Origin: Magnetococcales bacterium
Lineage (GTDB): Bacteria; Pseudomonadota; Magnetococcia; Magnetococcales; Magnetaquicoccaceae
Direction: 5' to 3'
DNA: 48,161 bases
Assembly (NCBI GenBank): GCA_015231915.1
Contig: JADGAR010000026.1
Coordinates: forward strand, 1 to 48,161
The position numbers and the translations under genes are program-made. The notes below the pieces were generated by a model. The model saw only the letters and a list, made by a program, of their open reading frames with translations. It had not been told where the DNA came from and did no database searches. Numbering within the stretch: position 1 is the first letter of the stretch; each line of letters opens with the position of its first letter. Below are positions 1-7,648 of this stretch, in pieces.

Positions 1-467
1 CGTTCCACCAGTTGCCGTTTTTCTTCCGTCAGCGCCGCCAGCGCCTTGCGGGCTTCCGGCAGGCCGCGTCCGCTCTTTTCCAGCCGCTCGATTTCCATAT
101 CCAGCCGCTCGATGTGTGCCAGTCCGGCCTCCCGTTCGTCGCCGGGGCGTTCTTTTGGCGGCTTCTCGCCGCGCAGGCCCTGCAGTTGGGTTCGCGTCAG
201 GTTCAAGAGCGCGGTCAATTCGGTATTGAGCGCCTGCAACCGCTCGATCCGGGCGCTTTCGGGTCCGGCCTGCCGGGTGCGGCTGACGAGCAGGTCGCCG
301 AAGCGGCTGGCGGTCAGCAGGATCAGCACCAGAAACAACGCCCCTGCCAGCAACTCGATGAACAACAGCGGCAGCCCGAATGTCGAAGTCTTCATGCCGG
401 CTTTCAAATGTGGTGCCTCCAGGGATTGCGGGCATTCATGGATCGGTTCTCTGGCGGATTCTGACAT
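1..467 (-). CDS. Membrane-anchored coiled-coil protein, 3' end cut off by window edge
   Basis: Open from an ATG at 467 to the left edge, 155 codons so far. The start is supported by AAGGTGG six bases upstream. The product has a short hydrophilic N-terminus of about 30 residues, one hydrophobic segment (around residues 31-54, LLFIELLAGALFLVLILL), then a charged region rich in Glu, Leu, Arg and Lys that looks like coiled coil. A second Met (residue 25, base 395) could be an alternative start. I do not recognise a family. It is divergent from the MamK operon and separated from it by about 120 bp, so it may share a control region with it. The single-span plus coiled-coil form would suit a scaffold or a stator-like subunit, but that is inference only. 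Confidence 0.6.
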   Translation of the reverse strand, partial: MSESAREPIHECPQSLEAPHLKAGMKTSTFGLPLLFIELLAGALFLVLILLTASRFGDLLVSRTRQAGPESARIERLQALNTELTALLNLTRTQLQGLRGEKPPKERPGDEREAGLAHIERLDMEIERLEKSGRGLPEARKALAALTEEKRQLVE

Positions 468-502
468 ACCCGGCCACCTTGGGCAATCGCGAAAAATGGG
501 GT

Positions 503-532
503 TTGCCTTGCGATCCTCCCTTGAGGCATAAT
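503..532 (+). promoter_or_regulatory. Possible sigma-70 promoter of the mamK operon
   Basis: TTGCCT at 503-508 and CATAAT at 527-532 are separated by 18 bases and lie about 55 bases before the mamK start. The match is good but not perfect, and no start-site evidence exists. Confidence 0.35.
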
Positions 533-588
533 GATCTATTGCCTTGCGCACGGCATGGCGGGGCAGGTATCAACCTCAGGAGGGAGTC

Positions 589-1662
589 ATGACGGCCAAT
601 CCGGACGAAAACGCCTTGCTGTTGGGGATCGATCTGGGCACGGCGCGCACCGCGCTGGCGAGCAGTCGGCAGGTCAGGGCGATGATGGCCTCGGTGGTGG
701 GATATCCCAAGGACATCATCGGCGTGAAGATCCTCAACCAAACCCGGGTGATCGGAGCGGAGGCCATCGAAAAACGCTCCTTCCTCGATCTTTGTCATCC
801 CCTGGGAGAGGGGGTGCTGAAGGAGGCGAGCGAACGCGACCTGGAAGCGGCCCACGATCTCCTGGAACACCTCGTCGCACAGGCCGGCCCCCGCGCCGGC
901 GAAGGGATTTGCGGGATCATCGGCGTCCCCGCCCGGGCCACCGCCGCCAACAAGGGGGCGCTGCTCGCCATCGCTGCACGCTTCATGGACATTGCCATGG
1001 TGGTGTCGGAGCCGTTCCTGGTGGCCTATGGACTCGAGCGCCTGCACGACGCCATCGTCATCGACCTGGGCGCCGGGACCATCGACCTGTGCGCCATGCG
1101 CGGCACCCTCCCCGGTCCGGAAAGTCAGGTGAGCATCCTCAAGGGGGGGGACTACATCGACGCCCGCCTGGAGGAGGCCATCCGCGACGCCTGTCCAGGG
1201 GTGGCCATCGACCGCTATCTGACACGCGCCATCAAGGAGCAGCATGCCTTCGTCGGCGAACCGGATCGGCAGGCCCTGGTCACCCTGCGGGTGCATGGCC
1301 GACCCATGGAACTGGATGTCACGGATGCCGTGCGGTTTGCCTGCGAGACCATCCTGATGGACATCGTGGAACAGATCAAACGGATGCTGCCGCTGTTCGC
1401 CCCGGAATCCCAGCCTGTGGCGTTGGCGAATCTGGTGCTGGCCGGGGGCGGATCGCGCATCCGGGGGCTGGGGCCGGCCCTCGAGGAGGCCCTGGGCGAT
1501 TATGGTCAGGCGCGGGCCTGGACCGTCCCGGATCCCGATTTCGCCGGCGCGGAAGGCGCCCTGAAGCTGGCCATGGAACTGCCGCCGGATTACTGGGATC
1601 AGGTGGGCGCGAAGATCGTGGGCAATCCATCGCCGGGTGCGGTGATGCGTTCTCGAACATGA
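589..1662 (+). CDS. mamK: MamK-like magnetosome actin
   Basis: 357-residue bacterial actin. The phosphate-1 loop GIDLGTARTA is at residues 13-22, phosphate-2 IDLGAGTIDL at 158-167, and the adenosine motif LAGGGSRIRGL at 284-294. The stretches SVVGYPKDIIGVK and VSEPFLVAYGL, and the C-terminal ELPPDYW, match MamK of Magnetospirillum closely as I remember it. The glutamate of VSEPF (141) and the aspartate of IDLGAG (159), which match catalytic positions studied in MamK, are kept. MamK polymerises into cytoplasmic filaments that position magnetosomes. The start at 589 follows AGGAGGGA at 578-585. It heads a four-gene operon (13-base gap to the next gene) without other mam genes to its right, so it may be a second MamK copy or lie at an edge of a magnetosome cluster. 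A run of eight G lies at 1143-1150. Confidence 0.88.
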   Translation: MTANPDENALLLGIDLGTARTALASSRQVRAMMASVVGYPKDIIGVKILNQTRVIGAEAIEKRSFLDLCHPLGEGVLKEASERDLEAAHDLLEHLVAQAGPRAGEGICGIIGVPARATAANKGALLAIAARFMDIAMVVSEPFLVAYGLERLHDAIVIDLGAGTIDLCAMRGTLPGPESQVSILKGGDYIDARLEEAIRDACPGVAIDRYLTRAIKEQHAFVGEPDRQALVTLRVHGRPMELDVTDAVRFACETILMDIVEQIKRMLPLFAPESQPVALANLVLAGGGSRIRGLGPALEEALGDYGQARAWTVPDPDFAGAEGALKLAMELPPDYWDQVGAKIVGNPSPGAVMRSRT

Positions 1663-1675
1663 GGGGGGAGTTGCG

Positions 1676-4045
1676 ATGCGGGATGGTTCCGGCACCTTGA
1701 TATCGGGTCTGCTTTCTTTGGCGTGGACCGTGGCGTTGGTCGTCGTGGCCGTCTGGCTCGGGGTGTGGGTCGCCGGCGCCTGGAATGTGGAGGCGGTGAC
1801 CCGCTGGGTCGAACTGCCCGCCTTTTTGAGCCTGCCCTTGCAGCGTCAGGGGGAGAACCTGATCCTTTCCACCCTGGCCGGCGTGGTGAGTGGATTGTTG
1901 TTTCTGTTCGTGGCCGGTTACGTGTTTCAGGCGGTGTGGGACGCCTTGCGTCTGGCCTGGGTCGCGGGGGGGGTGCGGCGCCGGGTGTTTGCCGGGGGGG
2001 CGTTGCCTCCCCAGCGTTGGAGCTGGATGATCCATCCCCTGTTCACCCGTTTGTGGCGCGAATACGCCCTCTCGTTGCAGCCGCGTCCGGGTGGGGGATG
2101 GTTGGCCACCCAGCCCGCCGAGATGGTTTTTTCCCACCAATCCCTGGTGGATCTGCCCATGCGGGTGGAGTTTTTTCGTCATTTGCCTGGGATTCTCACC
2201 GGCGCGGGGATTGTCAGCACCTTTGCCGGGATCCTGTTGGGTCTGACCGGCTTCGATCCGTCGGTGGGGGCGGATCGGGTGACCCAGGAGCTGCAAAGGT
2301 TGTTCATGGGGGTTTCCACCGCGTTCACGGCCTCGTTTTTCGCCATTCTGATCGCCATCCTGGTCACGATTCTGGAAAAGCTGATCCTGCATTGGCGTTA
2401 TGCCCAGGTGACGTTGTTGCAGGGGAGCCTCAACCGACTGTTCGATCTGGGGCATGTGGAAGAGATCCAGGATGACCGGGGAGAGCTGGTGGCGATCCGG
2501 CAGGCGATCGAGGGATTGACCGCACGCATCGCGACGTGGGAAAAGGCGGACGGCGAGCGTCTCGGGGAGTTGGTCGCCCTGGGCAAGGGTCGGCAGGAGG
2601 CCTTGGCCGGTTTGGCGACCCGTTTGAACGCCCTGGAGGAGACGTTGCGGCGGGAGTTGGGGGCGGTCTGCGCACGCATCCCGGATCGGGGAGATGTCGA
2701 GGCGGCGGTGCGTCTGCTGGCAGAGCGGATTCCTGGTCTGGACGAGGTGGGCGGGCTGCTGCGGGATGCGGATCGGCCCGAGGAGGCGCGGCATCTGGCG
2801 CTGCTGGAGCGGTTGCAGAAGGTGGCGGAGCGCATACCTGGCCTGGAAGAGGTGGGCAGGCTGCTGCGGGAGACGGATCGGCCCGAGGAAGAGCGGCATC
2901 TGGCGTTGCTCGCGGAGTTGCGCGCCGGTCGCGAGGAGATGAAGGGGCTGGCCGGACGGGTGCCGGCTTTGCGGGAGGTGGAGGGGGTGTTGCGGGAGGT
3001 ACTGGCTCCGGTCACGGCAGGGCAGGCGGAGGTGATGGCGCGTCTCGAGGAGAAGGATCGGGCGGTCATGGGGCGGGTGGAGGCTTTGTCCAGCCGTCTG
3101 GAGGAGCGGGCCGGCGAACTCCGGGTGGGGCTGGAGGCGGTGACGATGCGGGTCGGGAAGGAGCGTCAGGCCGTGGTGGACGCCTTGGCGGGATTGCGCG
3201 GTCGGGTGGAACGGCTGGTCCAGAACGGCGAGGAGGGTTTTCTCCTGCTGTCCGACGAGATGAACAAGGAGATGGATCGCATTCGCCGCCAGATTCGCGA
3301 GGCAGCCGGAGAGGTGGCGGTACACGCGCGGGATCTGGTGGAGCAGAGCGGGACGCGGGGCGAGGAGAATCTGCGGGAGCTGGTGGGTGGGGTGACCGAA
3401 GAGGTGAAATCCACCTTGCGGGTCCTGGAAGAGAGCCGGGCGCATCGGGATGTGGAGCGGGAAACGCTGTTGCTGGAGCGTCTGTTGACCCGGCATCGGG
3501 AGCAGGTGGACGGGGTCAGGGAGGCGGTGCGCGAGGAGCTGAACGAGACCGCCCGCCGGCTGGATCTGGCGCGGGAGGAGTCGGGCCGCGAGGTGGTGGA
3601 CCTCATCGCGCGCCGGGTGGAGGGTGCCTTCGGCGGTGTTGCGACGGAGTTGGCCGAGATGCGGAACCGGCTGGCCGAGGAGCGCCAGGGGATGGAAAAC
3701 ACCCTGCGGGAGTGGGTAAAAGAGGCCTCCCGCACCTCCATCGAGGAGAGCGGTCTCCTGGCGCGGCGCATTCAGGAGGTGCGGGCCGATCTGGACGAAC
3801 GGCATCTGGGGATCATCGGGGTGATCGATCAGCTGGGTCAGGGTCTGGAGGACGATCTGGACCGGTTGCGCGAGGGGTTGATGCACAAGAACGAGGAGTC
3901 GTCGCAACACGTGGAGCGACATTTGAAGGATCTCGGTGCCTTGCTGGAGGGGGTGGTGACCAGTCTTGGCCGGGAGCAGGCGGTATTCATCGAGATGCTC
4001 GGCGAGCGGCTGGATACCTTGCGGCGGCGTTTGAAGGTCAAGTAG
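1676..4045 (+). CDS. MotA/TolQ/ZorA-like proton-channel protein with long coiled-coil tail
   Basis: 789 residues. Four membrane segments are visible, about 10-33, 64-88, 170-193 and 212-238. The last two (PGILTGAGIVSTFAGILLGL and GVSTAFTASFFAILIAI) carry the Gly/Ala/Thr/Ser-rich pattern of the MotA/TolQ/ExbB family, closest in form to ZorA. Residues 240-789 are a charged, heptad-like tail probably in the cytoplasm, including tandem 35-residue repeats from residue 351. Family members form five-subunit ion channels around a dimer of a MotB/ExbD/ZorB partner; the partner here is encoded at 5610. The start follows GAGGGGGGAG directly after the mamK stop. In Zorya defence ZorA has a similar tail, but zorC, zorD and zorE are absent here. 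A link between the tail and the MamK filament is my inference. Confidence 0.8.
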   Translation: MRDGSGTLISGLLSLAWTVALVVVAVWLGVWVAGAWNVEAVTRWVELPAFLSLPLQRQGENLILSTLAGVVSGLLFLFVAGYVFQAVWDALRLAWVAGGVRRRVFAGGALPPQRWSWMIHPLFTRLWREYALSLQPRPGGGWLATQPAEMVFSHQSLVDLPMRVEFFRHLPGILTGAGIVSTFAGILLGLTGFDPSVGADRVTQELQRLFMGVSTAFTASFFAILIAILVTILEKLILHWRYAQVTLLQGSLNRLFDLGHVEEIQDDRGELVAIRQAIEGLTARIATWEKADGERLGELVALGKGRQEALAGLATRLNALEETLRRELGAVCARIPDRGDVEAAVRLLAERIPGLDEVGGLLRDADRPEEARHLALLERLQKVAERIPGLEEVGRLLRETDRPEEERHLALLAELRAGREEMKGLAGRVPALREVEGVLREVLAPVTAGQAEVMARLEEKDRAVMGRVEALSSRLEERAGELRVGLEAVTMRVGKERQAVVDALAGLRGRVERLVQNGEEGFLLLSDEMNKEMDRIRRQIREAAGEVAVHARDLVEQSGTRGEENLRELVGGVTEEVKSTLRVLEESRAHRDVERETLLLERLLTRHREQVDGVREAVREELNETARRLDLAREESGREVVDLIARRVEGAFGGVATELAEMRNRLAEERQGMENTLREWVKEASRTSIEESGLLARRIQEVRADLDERHLGIIGVIDQLGQGLEDDLDRLREGLMHKNEESSQHVERHLKDLGALLEGVVTSLGREQAVFIEMLGERLDTLRRRLKVK
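2726..2935 (+). repeat. Tandem 105-bp (35-residue) coding repeats in the channel-protein tail
   Basis: Two adjacent copies, 2726-2830 and 2831-2935, each encode RIPGL(D/E)EVG(G/R)LLR(D/E), then (A/T)DRPEE(A/E)RHLALL. A weaker third copy begins RVPALREVEGVLREV. The 35-residue period equals five heptads, as expected for a repeat that extends a coiled coil without breaking its register. Confidence 0.8.
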
Positions 4046-4054
4046 GGGCGGCGG

Positions 4055-5599
4055 ATGTCGTATCGCACCTTGCGGTTGATGATCGGGGACGGCGGGCAGG
4101 CCTTCACCATGGAGGAGCACCCGATGGTGCGCATGGCGCTGGTGGGCAAGCCGCGCCGGCTGGAGCGGGCCGAGACCTTTTTCGACACCCCGGACCTGCG
4201 GCTGCGGCAGTCGGGTTGGACGCTGACCCTGCGTCGGCGCGGGGAGCGCTGGTTCGGGTGTGTCGCTTCGACCCGCGTGGAAAGAGCAGGGGGCGGGGAG
4301 TGGGAGTGCGGCCAGGGCGATGCCATGCCCGATTGGGGCGAGATGCGTCGGCATCTGCCGGAGGGGGTGCGGGAGGAGATCAGGGGCAGAAAGCCGGAAG
4401 CCTTGTTCGAGATGGCCTGCGTGGAGGAGCGGGTGCGGCTGGAGTTTCCGGATGGCACGCGGATCCAGGCGCGGGAGTTGCGCGGCGAGTTGCGGCGCGA
4501 CGGGGTGGTGGTGGAACCGTTTCACGAACTGATCCTGGATGCCTTGTCCGGCGCGCCGCAGAGGTTTTTTCATGCCGCGCTGGCCCTGGCCCGGCACTAT
4601 GCCGCGCGCCTGGAGCCTTTGAGTCCTGCCGACCGGGGATTTGTCCGTCTCGATGCCGGCTGGCTGGCGCCGGTGCCAAGGCGTGGCACGGAGGTGGGGC
4701 GCGGTGCCGGGGTTCTGGAGGCCTTTTCGTTGGCGGGGAGCGGTCTGTTGCAGGAGATCCTGGACAATCTCGCGCCGCTGGCGCACGGTTCCGGCGCCAC
4801 CCGGCTGGGGGCCGCCGTTCAGGCGCGGGGGGCGGTGGCGCGTCTGGCGGGGCTGTTCGGTTTGTTTCATCCCCTGTTGCCGGACAAGGTGCGGCGGGAG
4901 CCTGAGTCCGAACTGAACTGGCTGTTGGGCGAGCTGGAACCGTTGGGGGAGTGGCTGGCACTGGAGCGGCAGGTGCTGCAACCCTTGCGCAGGCGTTGCG
5001 GAGAGTATGTCCAACTCGAGCAGGTCAGCGAAAAATATGCCCGGAAACGCCAATTGGCCGCCGAGCGGGTGGCGGGGGTGGTGACCTCTGTCCGCTTCAC
5101 CCAGTTGATGCTGGGTTTTGCCGGCTGGCTGGTGGGCGTGGAGGAGTTGCGCAACTCCCTGTTGGCGACCGAGCCTCTGCTGCGGGAGCGGTTGCAGGGG
5201 AGCGGGGAGGGGCTGGCGCGGGAGGGGTTGCGTCGCTTGCACAAGCTGATGGGCGAGCAGGGGGGCAGGTACTGGGAGGCGGAGGGGCCTTTCCGGGAGC
5301 CGGTGGAGCCGCTGGCCTGGGCCGAGGCGATCGCTTATGCCCTGGAGCTGTTTCCTGCCTGGTTCGAGGAGAAGAAGGCGCGTCCGTACCGGGAGGCCCT
5401 GGCCGGGGTGGTGGGGAGTTTGCGTGCCCTGGTGGGGCTGGCCGACGCCCGCAGGTTGTGGGACGATCTGGACCCCGGTCGGGACGAGGCGTTGCGGGCG
5501 TTGTTCGCCGGGTGGCATGGGGCGCTGCTGGAGCGGGAGTGGGAGGAGGGCAAGCGGGCATGGGGTCTGTTTTCTGCCGCTGCGGCGCCGTTCGGGTGA
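4055..5599 (+). CDS. CYTH-CHAD domain protein with degenerate active site
   Basis: 514 residues. The N-terminal part (about 1-190) matches a CYTH fold: ETFFDTPDLRLRQSGWTLTL at 40-59 is the family's hallmark YFDTPD-x-LR strand. The N-terminal ExExK signature of CYTH triphosphatases is not present in the first 35 residues, and the later acidic ExE strand is replaced by FHELILDAL, so catalysis is doubtful. The C-terminal part (about 220-505) is helical and resembles CHAD (for example the stretch LFGLFHPLLPDKVRREPESE), although the usual HxxRxxxRR basic set is weak. CHAD domains bind polyphosphate in known cases. It lies between the channel gene (9-base gap) and the stator gene (10-base gap), so all three are surely co-translated. 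I am fairly sure of the domains, not of the function. Confidence 0.7.
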   Translation: MSYRTLRLMIGDGGQAFTMEEHPMVRMALVGKPRRLERAETFFDTPDLRLRQSGWTLTLRRRGERWFGCVASTRVERAGGGEWECGQGDAMPDWGEMRRHLPEGVREEIRGRKPEALFEMACVEERVRLEFPDGTRIQARELRGELRRDGVVVEPFHELILDALSGAPQRFFHAALALARHYAARLEPLSPADRGFVRLDAGWLAPVPRRGTEVGRGAGVLEAFSLAGSGLLQEILDNLAPLAHGSGATRLGAAVQARGAVARLAGLFGLFHPLLPDKVRREPESELNWLLGELEPLGEWLALERQVLQPLRRRCGEYVQLEQVSEKYARKRQLAAERVAGVVTSVRFTQLMLGFAGWLVGVEELRNSLLATEPLLRERLQGSGEGLAREGLRRLHKLMGEQGGRYWEAEGPFREPVEPLAWAEAIAYALELFPAWFEEKKARPYREALAGVVGSLRALVGLADARRLWDDLDPGRDEALRALFAGWHGALLEREWEEGKRAWGLFSAAAAPFG

Positions 5600-5609
5600 C
5601 GGGGGAGAC

Positions 5610-6425
5610 ATGATCAAGCGGATGCGTCAGCCCCGGCGGGGCGGGGATGAGGGACCGGGCAATCCTTTCTGGATCAGCTATGCGGATCTGATGACCGCGC
5701 TGGTGATGCTGTTTCTGGTGGTGATGAGCCTCTCCATGGTGGCGATCGCCTCGCGACCTTTGGTGGAGAAGAAGCAGCGCGCCGGGGAGATCCGGATGAT
5801 ACTGGCCAGGATGGATCTCATGGCCGAGGAGGTGGGTCTGGACGTGCAGGTCAACCAGGAGGATTTTTCCATCGGTTTTGGCGAGCGGGCGCGCTTTCCC
5901 TTCAACAGCTACCAGTTGACTCCGGAGGCGGTGGAGATTTTGCGTTCGTTTGTGCCGGTTCTGCTGGCCACCCGGGAGCGGCCCGACGGGGAGCGCTGGC
6001 TGGAGCGGGTGCATATCGAGGGATACACCGATGCGGTGGGGAGCTATCTGTACAATGTGGACCTCAGCCTGAAGCGGGCCGAGGCGGTGTTGTGCGCCTT
6101 GCTGTCGGCGGACCTGCCCCCGGAGCAGTTGCGGCGCTTGCAGGAGTTGCTGGTCATCGACGGGGCCTCGGTGACTGCCATCCGGCCCAGTCCGGAGGAG
6201 AGCCGGCGGGTGGAGGTACGGTTGGAGTTTCGCCGTACCGATGACATCCGCCGCGCGCGTGTTTCGCCGGACCTGCCTCTGGGGCGCTGCGCCATTCCCA
6301 TGGAGGAGGCCAGAAAGGGCGTCGTGGCCTCCTCCGAGAAGGGCGTGGTGCGTGAGACCGGGCCGGAGTCGTCGTTTCCTCACGGCATGGGGATCTGGTT
6401 GGATCAGTTGCAGGAAGCCCCGTGA
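5610..6425 (+). CDS. MotB/ZorB-like stator protein with OmpA domain
   Basis: 271 residues. After a basic N-terminus comes NPFWISYADLMTALVMLFLVVM (18-39), the MotB/ZorB single membrane span with its key ion-binding aspartate (Asp26). The C-terminal half is an OmpA-like peptidoglycan-binding domain, shown by IEGYTDAVGSYLYNVDLSLK. Such proteins anchor a MotA-type ring to the cell wall and carry the ions that drive movement of the ring. The start at 5610 follows GGGGGAG and lies 10 bases after the CYTH-CHAD stop; a longer upstream reading in this frame would overlap that gene and lacks support. Together with the gene at 1676 it makes a complete two-part motor, here in the same operon as MamK. Confidence 0.85.
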   Translation: MIKRMRQPRRGGDEGPGNPFWISYADLMTALVMLFLVVMSLSMVAIASRPLVEKKQRAGEIRMILARMDLMAEEVGLDVQVNQEDFSIGFGERARFPFNSYQLTPEAVEILRSFVPVLLATRERPDGERWLERVHIEGYTDAVGSYLYNVDLSLKRAEAVLCALLSADLPPEQLRRLQELLVIDGASVTAIRPSPEESRRVEVRLEFRRTDDIRRARVSPDLPLGRCAIPMEEARKGVVASSEKGVVRETGPESSFPHGMGIWLDQLQEAP

Positions 6426-6435
6426 GGGGGGTGTT

Positions 6436-6834
6436 TCATGCAGCCGCTTCCACGGTCACCTCGGTGGGATCGCACTCCCAGAGACCGTGTTTGGTGCAGT
6501 AGGAGAGGGCGGTGAGCCGCATGCGGGTTCCGCCTGGCACCACGTTGAAGGTGACCTCCGCCTGACTTTTTTGTCCGGTCCCGCCCAGGGTGCCGGGGGG
6601 GAAATTGGCTTCTGCCAGCAGGGTCTGTCCATCGTAGAGTTGAATCGATTTGATGTAATGCTCGGCATCGTCGGGGTGGCTGTACTCCGTGCCGACGCGC
6701 ACGGTCACGGGGAATTTGGTGCCGGCCTTGGCCCGTGTGCTGCACTGGATGAAGGGGGAGTGGCGGTCGATATAGTCTTTTTTGGTCTCCCGTTCCACGG
6801 TGGAGATATCGACGTAGCGGTTGATTGTAGGCAT
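6436..6834 (-). CDS. Superoxide reductase (neelaredoxin type, class II)
   Basis: 132 residues. It reduces superoxide to hydrogen peroxide at a mononuclear Fe(His)4(Cys) site. All five ligands are visible: His25 (DRHSP), His53 and His59 (HPDDAEHYI), Cys113 and His116 (CTKHGLW). The N-terminal desulforedoxin domain is absent, so it is the short form. The Glu-Lys pair usual before the first histidine is Asp23-Arg24 here. GGAGAA eight bases upstream supports the ATG at 6834. It is convergent with the stator gene, 10 bases apart, and stands alone. This enzyme is common in anaerobes and microaerophiles, fitting a bacterium of oxic-anoxic boundaries. Confidence 0.88.
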   Translation of the reverse strand: MPTINRYVDISTVERETKKDYIDRHSPFIQCSTRAKAGTKFPVTVRVGTEYSHPDDAEHYIKSIQLYDGQTLLAEANFPPGTLGGTGQKSQAEVTFNVVPGGTRMRLTALSYCTKHGLWECDPTEVTVEAAA

Positions 6835-6905
6835 GATTGTTCTCCAGTTGTTGATACATGTTGCGGTAGGGGGCCATTTTCCCGAAACGCTTTCCGGATT
6901 GCAAG

Positions 6906-7208
6906 TCAAATCGTATAGGTCAACATACGCTCGGAAAAAGTGGTCAACGCCTCGCTGGTCTGAAAAAGGATGATCGGATAGGGTTGGATCGCATGCCCTG
7001 GGGGCGGTTGGAAGCGGTTTTGGTACTTTGCCACGAACCGTTCCTCTGTAACGGGAGATGTCGTCGATGCTCCAGCATGGCCTGATGATAAATCTCCGCA
7101 AACATATGGTAACAATCCTGCAGATCCTCCTGGCATTTGGTGGATCTGCTCGCGAACGTGCGCGATCAGGGTCGGATGGGTGAAGTCGGGATTGCGAAAA
7201 CGCATCAT
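6906..7208 (-). CDS. Hypothetical protein, possibly frameshifted
   Basis: 100 codons from the ATG at 7208, beginning six bases after the stop of the antitoxin-like gene. No family is recognised. The middle third in this frame uses codons rare for this genome (TTA, TCA, GGA), while the next frame over the same bases gives a more natural sequence (around LQDCYHMFAEIYHQAML). The ends of the open frame look protein-like. This suggests two compensating frameshifts, or a decaying gene. Its position just after a FitA-like antitoxin would suit a toxin, but no PIN-domain acids are visible. Confidence 0.35.
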   Translation of the reverse strand: MMRFRNPDFTHPTLIAHVREQIHQMPGGSAGLLPYVCGDLSSGHAGASTTSPVTEERFVAKYQNRFQPPPGHAIQPYPIILFQTSEALTTFSERMLTYTI

Positions 7209-7214
7209 GCCTTT

Positions 7215-7394
7215 TTATTGTGTGACCTCCTCGACCGGTTCCGAGCGGGCAAAAGCGGACTCTGTCGTACTCCACGCCGCTGCGTTGAGGATTTCCCTGA
7301 TGTGGAGGTCCACGGGCACGCCGCGCGCATCGGCTTGCAGCCACAATTGTTCGATCACCTCGTCATCCACGTTGCGAATTTGTAAATGGCCCAT
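7215..7394 (-). CDS. Ribbon-helix-helix antitoxin-like protein (FitA/VapB type)
   Basis: 59 residues. The N-terminus MGHLQIRNVDDEVIEQLWL and following VDLHIREIL match the FitA-like Arc-type fold: a beta strand (LQIRN) that contacts DNA, then two helices. GGAG upstream of the ATG at 7394 gives the start; a longer reading to 7457 lacks a binding site. FitA/VapB proteins normally repress their own operon and neutralise a PIN ribonuclease encoded just downstream. Here the downstream gene (7208-6906) is not a recognisable PIN protein, so it may be an orphan antitoxin or a free regulator. Confidence 0.6.
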   Translation of the reverse strand: MGHLQIRNVDDEVIEQLWLQADARGVPVDLHIREILNAAAWSTTESAFARSEPVEEVTQ

Positions 7395-7443
7395 TTCAAT
7401 CTCCTCTCGTCGTAGTAGGGGGTGCAGGTTTCGCTGCATTGTA

Positions 7444-7648
7444 GCATTTTGCTGCATGGGTTGTCATTTCCCATTGTAGTCAGTGTGCATATATTTATTT
7501 TTATCAATAAAATATAATAAAATCAATAAAATAAAATCGTGATACGGGTGTTGCATTTTGCTGCACCCCAAGGCAAACCCTTGAATTGCGGCAGCGGATC
7601 GGGAGATTCCGTTGCACGGGCATTGCCTTGATCGCGCATTTTGCTGCA
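7444..7648. repeat. Three perfect copies of GCATTTTGCTGCA
   Basis: Copies at 7444-7456, 7553-7565 and 7636-7648. The opposite-strand form TGCAGCAAA occurs again at 16792 and 16900, in front of phoB. They lie only in intergenic DNA ahead of phosphate genes, which suggests a regulator site or a dispersed repeat. Confidence 0.7.
7554..7576. repeat. 23-bp repeat, copy 1 (inverted partner at 16889-16911)
   Basis: Perfect 23-base match, in inverted orientation, to 16889-16911. It includes the TGCAGCAAAATG motif plus the adjoining CCTTGGGG. Both copies lie beside AT-rich tracts. Confidence 0.8.

Noticed and set aside
1376-5617. A stop-free stretch of over 1,400 codons on the minus strand
   Set aside because: It lies opposite the channel and CYTH-CHAD genes, has a Pro/Gln/His/Arg-rich low-complexity product and no start signal. 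It is a by-product of high GC codon use.
1676-6425. A complete Zorya anti-phage system
   Set aside because: ZorA-like and ZorB-like genes are present, but no zorC, zorD or zorE is next to them. MamK and CYTH-CHAD take their place.
7215-7394. A full VapBC/FitAB toxin-antitoxin pair
   Set aside because: The downstream frame shows none of the conserved acids of a PIN domain.
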